This document shows positions 61,869 to 64,000 of a stretch of DNA of 64,000 nt, piece by piece. The stretch spans positions 22,404,952 to 22,468,951 of the forward strand of contig JAPTYO010000014.1 of assembly GCA_036873135.1 (NCBI GenBank). The letters run 5' to 3'. The DNA is from Clarkia xantiana subsp. parviflora. Taxonomy: Eukaryota > Streptophyta > Magnoliopsida > Myrtales > Onagraceae. Each line of letters opens with the position of its first letter. Position 1 is the first letter of the stretch. The notes under the pieces are model-generated. The model was not told where the DNA came from. It was given only the letters and a program-made list of their open reading frames with translations, and searched no databases. A program made the translations under genes and the position numbers.

Positions 61869-64000
61869 TTATTTTACACTGCAGACTGATGAAATGTCAG
61901 AAATTGGCTTAAAACCGTGCTTCATTGCAGCTTCCCATACAATGTCGATGCGGTCGACATCGATAGCACCGACTTCATGGTGAGTCCACCCCTCAAGAAA
62001 GTGAACCACCCCTCCTGCATGACATGCATGAACTACCCCTCTCTCCATAGTGTACTGTCCATATAAATATATATAGAAGAGAAACTTGACAATATCAATA
62101 TTCCACAAGGGTATTTCCGTCTTTCCACATTTAGTCCATCGGAGATGTTGGTTATATATATCTTACCTCACATGATCCCAGACCTTGGACATCTTTAGGA
62201 AGCCTCATTGCAGCAAGATCACCATATGTGCAGTCTCTCCTAAAATGAAATATCGGCGGCACAACGAACTGGTGGAAGTGCGCTCCCGATGGTGCCCACT
62301 TTTGTTCTCTAGGATTTATCCACTTCCCCACAATCCACGTCTATTTTCACATAAAATCAAATCGTCTTAATTGTCCGTACGTTCAAACATATATCATATA
62401 TATAAGATCGTCGTGCAATAACGTTTTATTTCGATCATCCGTCTAAAATAATTACCTTGCAATGCTTAGCTGCTTGATACTTAGTTACTTGCACAAGGTA
62501 CTGTTGACACTCTACTGGAGCTTCCTTTTGAATCTTCTTAAACCTTTCTGTTGCTAGAGTTAGCATCTGCATTATCAACCCAATTTACTATCGTTGCTAA
62601 AACTTTTTTAACTATTTCGGGGTGATTATCTCGACCGAGCGTATAGTAAAAGTATTGATGAACTCGATAAGTGGGTAATTATAAATACTTACAAGGACGC
62701 GAACTTTTTTCTGACAGAGGTAGAGGGCGATGGCTCTGCCGAGCTTGGAGGTCGATCCGGTCAAGAAAACCTCCGTCACGTCGTTCGGTAAGTCATTCAA
62801 AATCACGGCTGCAGTTAATGTGTTTCCATGAACAACTCTTACCCTCAGGTCCTTGTGTTTGTTCACGAACAACGTTCCTCCGCCATTTAAAGCTTCGTTC
62901 TGCCCAAAGACCAATCATGAACTAGATTAAGGGTTTAGATTACACGTATAGACCAAGTTGTTCAAAATAACTTTTAGCGACGCGTACATTTTCCGCCACT
63001 AAAGTATAACGACTAAATCATGAACCAAACTAAACCGAAGGGAATCGAACCTTATTCAATGCAGCGAGACTAATGACTTTAACTCCCAATCTATCAGCTT
63101 TGAGAATGGCATCCTCTATCTGCTTGTTGATCCCTTCTGCTGCAAATGGCAAAAAATACTGCAACGCAATAAAAGTTGTAAGTTTTAGCTTCGGTTTCGA
63201 TAAATAGGTTCGGTTTGTAATAATGTACCTGAAAACCGAAGCGAGGGACGGACCAAGTTTGGTGGAGACGACCCCGTAGATTATAGAAAGAAATAGTGAA
63301 AGTCTTGGCCCAAAGCCACATAGCGAACATGGCTGTGATGGCAATTGGCAATATCAGTATCTGGAACAACCTTGTGGAGAAGGGAAGCGATGCGTAAGAA
63401 CGAAGCACAAACGGTGCGTGCATCGATGACGAGATATCCACTACATGTGCTAGGAAGACGAAACCCGGCACAATCACATCTTTTCCTGCAAATAAATAAG
63501 CGTCGATAAAAATTTAAGCAACGGTTTCACCTAGAGTTGTGGCACTTTAAGTACAACTAGTAAATTTCACGAAAAAGGGGAAGCTTACTGGTTTGGGAAG
63601 TTATTTTCTTGTGGAGTTCCCATGATTTGGTGTTAATTGTGTTTCCAATTGCATCAAAAATAGGCATAAATAGGCAAAAGTTTGTGTCCATCTCTTGGTG
63701 GTGCAAGCTGTGATACCTGCAAATGCAAACAAATTAGTAAAGTTTTGCCGACAGAAAAGACCGTCATTGTTACTAGCACAGTTGTATATGTTTACTCTTA
63801 CTAGAAAAGGGTCATGCATGGTAATTAAGTACGGACATTTAAGTAAAGCTTAACATAATTATGGATGCTTTATCAAGGGACAATTAATGATTTTTCCTAA
63901 AGGACCGAAATCCCGATTAAGGTACTTCCCCAAAAACGTTGTTGGAACATTAATGTATGATGAATATATATACATACATCAAATAAATGTTTTGTGGACC
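61869..64000 (-). CDS. CER3: CER3/WAX2-like wax biosynthesis protein, 3' part of gene
   Basis: Minus-strand exons in phase: 63716-63589, 63485-63229, 63158-63051, 62899-62693, 62566-62456, 62340-62167, 62054-61869 (TAA). The first visible exon starts [16 protein letters not shown], the end of the fatty-acid-hydroxylase-like region with its last His box. Hydrophobic segments follow. The WAX2 C-terminal domain then contains [21 protein letters not shown], a [15 protein letters not shown]ossmann-like stretch, PREQKWAP and [18 protein letters not shown] near the end. These match CER3/WAX2 better than CER1. The protein works at the ER with CER1 in converting very-long-chain acyl-CoA to alkanes for cuticular wax. 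About 390 residues are in the window; the N-terminal exons lie beyond the right edge, since 63717-64000 is intron with no exon seen. No frameshift was found. Confidence 0.9.

Overview
The window is AT-rich nuclear DNA from a flowering plant, most likely a dicot. The genes have many introns with GT-AG borders, the proteins belong to plant-specific families (R2R3-MYB, TIR, pollen-type LRR receptor kinase, USP-kinase, CER3/WAX2), and the spacers are packed with Ty1/copia, LINE, SINE, hAT, CACTA, PIF/Harbinger and Mutator-like debris. I could not assign a species.

Layout from left to right. 1-2845: 3' part of a Ty1/copia element with an internally deleted polyprotein and its 3' LTR. 3961-4573: hAT-type MITE. 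4850-6114 (-): small TIR-domain gene with a broken first exon. 6367-7276: Mutator-type foldback element. 7286-13640: spacer with an LTR-like remnant and a decayed copy of a plant RIF1-like gene (10590-11925). 15264-17735 (+): BED-finger, hAT-transposase-derived gene. 19389-25577 (+): 15-exon TBC/Rab-GAP gene. 29524-31242 (+): R2R3-MYB gene with a bHLH-interaction motif. 32832-36812 (-): pollen-receptor-like LRR pseudokinase. 37110-39149: two further Mutator-type elements. 39576-44757: decayed copia element with both short LTRs, interrupted by a 289-bp near-perfect palindrome. 45817-49889 (+): USP plus coiled-coil plus protein kinase gene. 50297-61533: a transposon graveyard with nested insertions. 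61869 to the right edge (-): 3' half of a CER3/WAX2 cuticular-wax gene.

Six host genes look usable: BED/hAT, TBC, MYB, PRK, USP-kinase and CER3. For each I joined exons by hand with phase-consistent splice sites. They do not form an operon or an obvious pathway cluster; they are ordinary neighbours separated by mobile DNA. CER3 acts in wax alkane synthesis, the MYB probably in phenylpropanoid or epidermal regulation, the TBC protein in vesicle traffic, and the two kinase-type proteins in signalling.

The best-supported structural result is a set of non-autonomous elements whose ends I could fix by terminal inverted repeats plus target-site duplications. These are three Mutator-like families (9-bp duplications, seven copies with both ends and one fragment), three hAT elements (8-bp), and one PIF/Harbinger MITE (3-bp TTA). 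I found no clear undescribed biochemical system. The most unusual items are the recent 289-bp palindrome, the CGATCG-centred palindromic array, the foldback array at 55.1-55.8 kb, the frame-broken TIR gene, and an overlapping upstream ORF on the USP-kinase gene.
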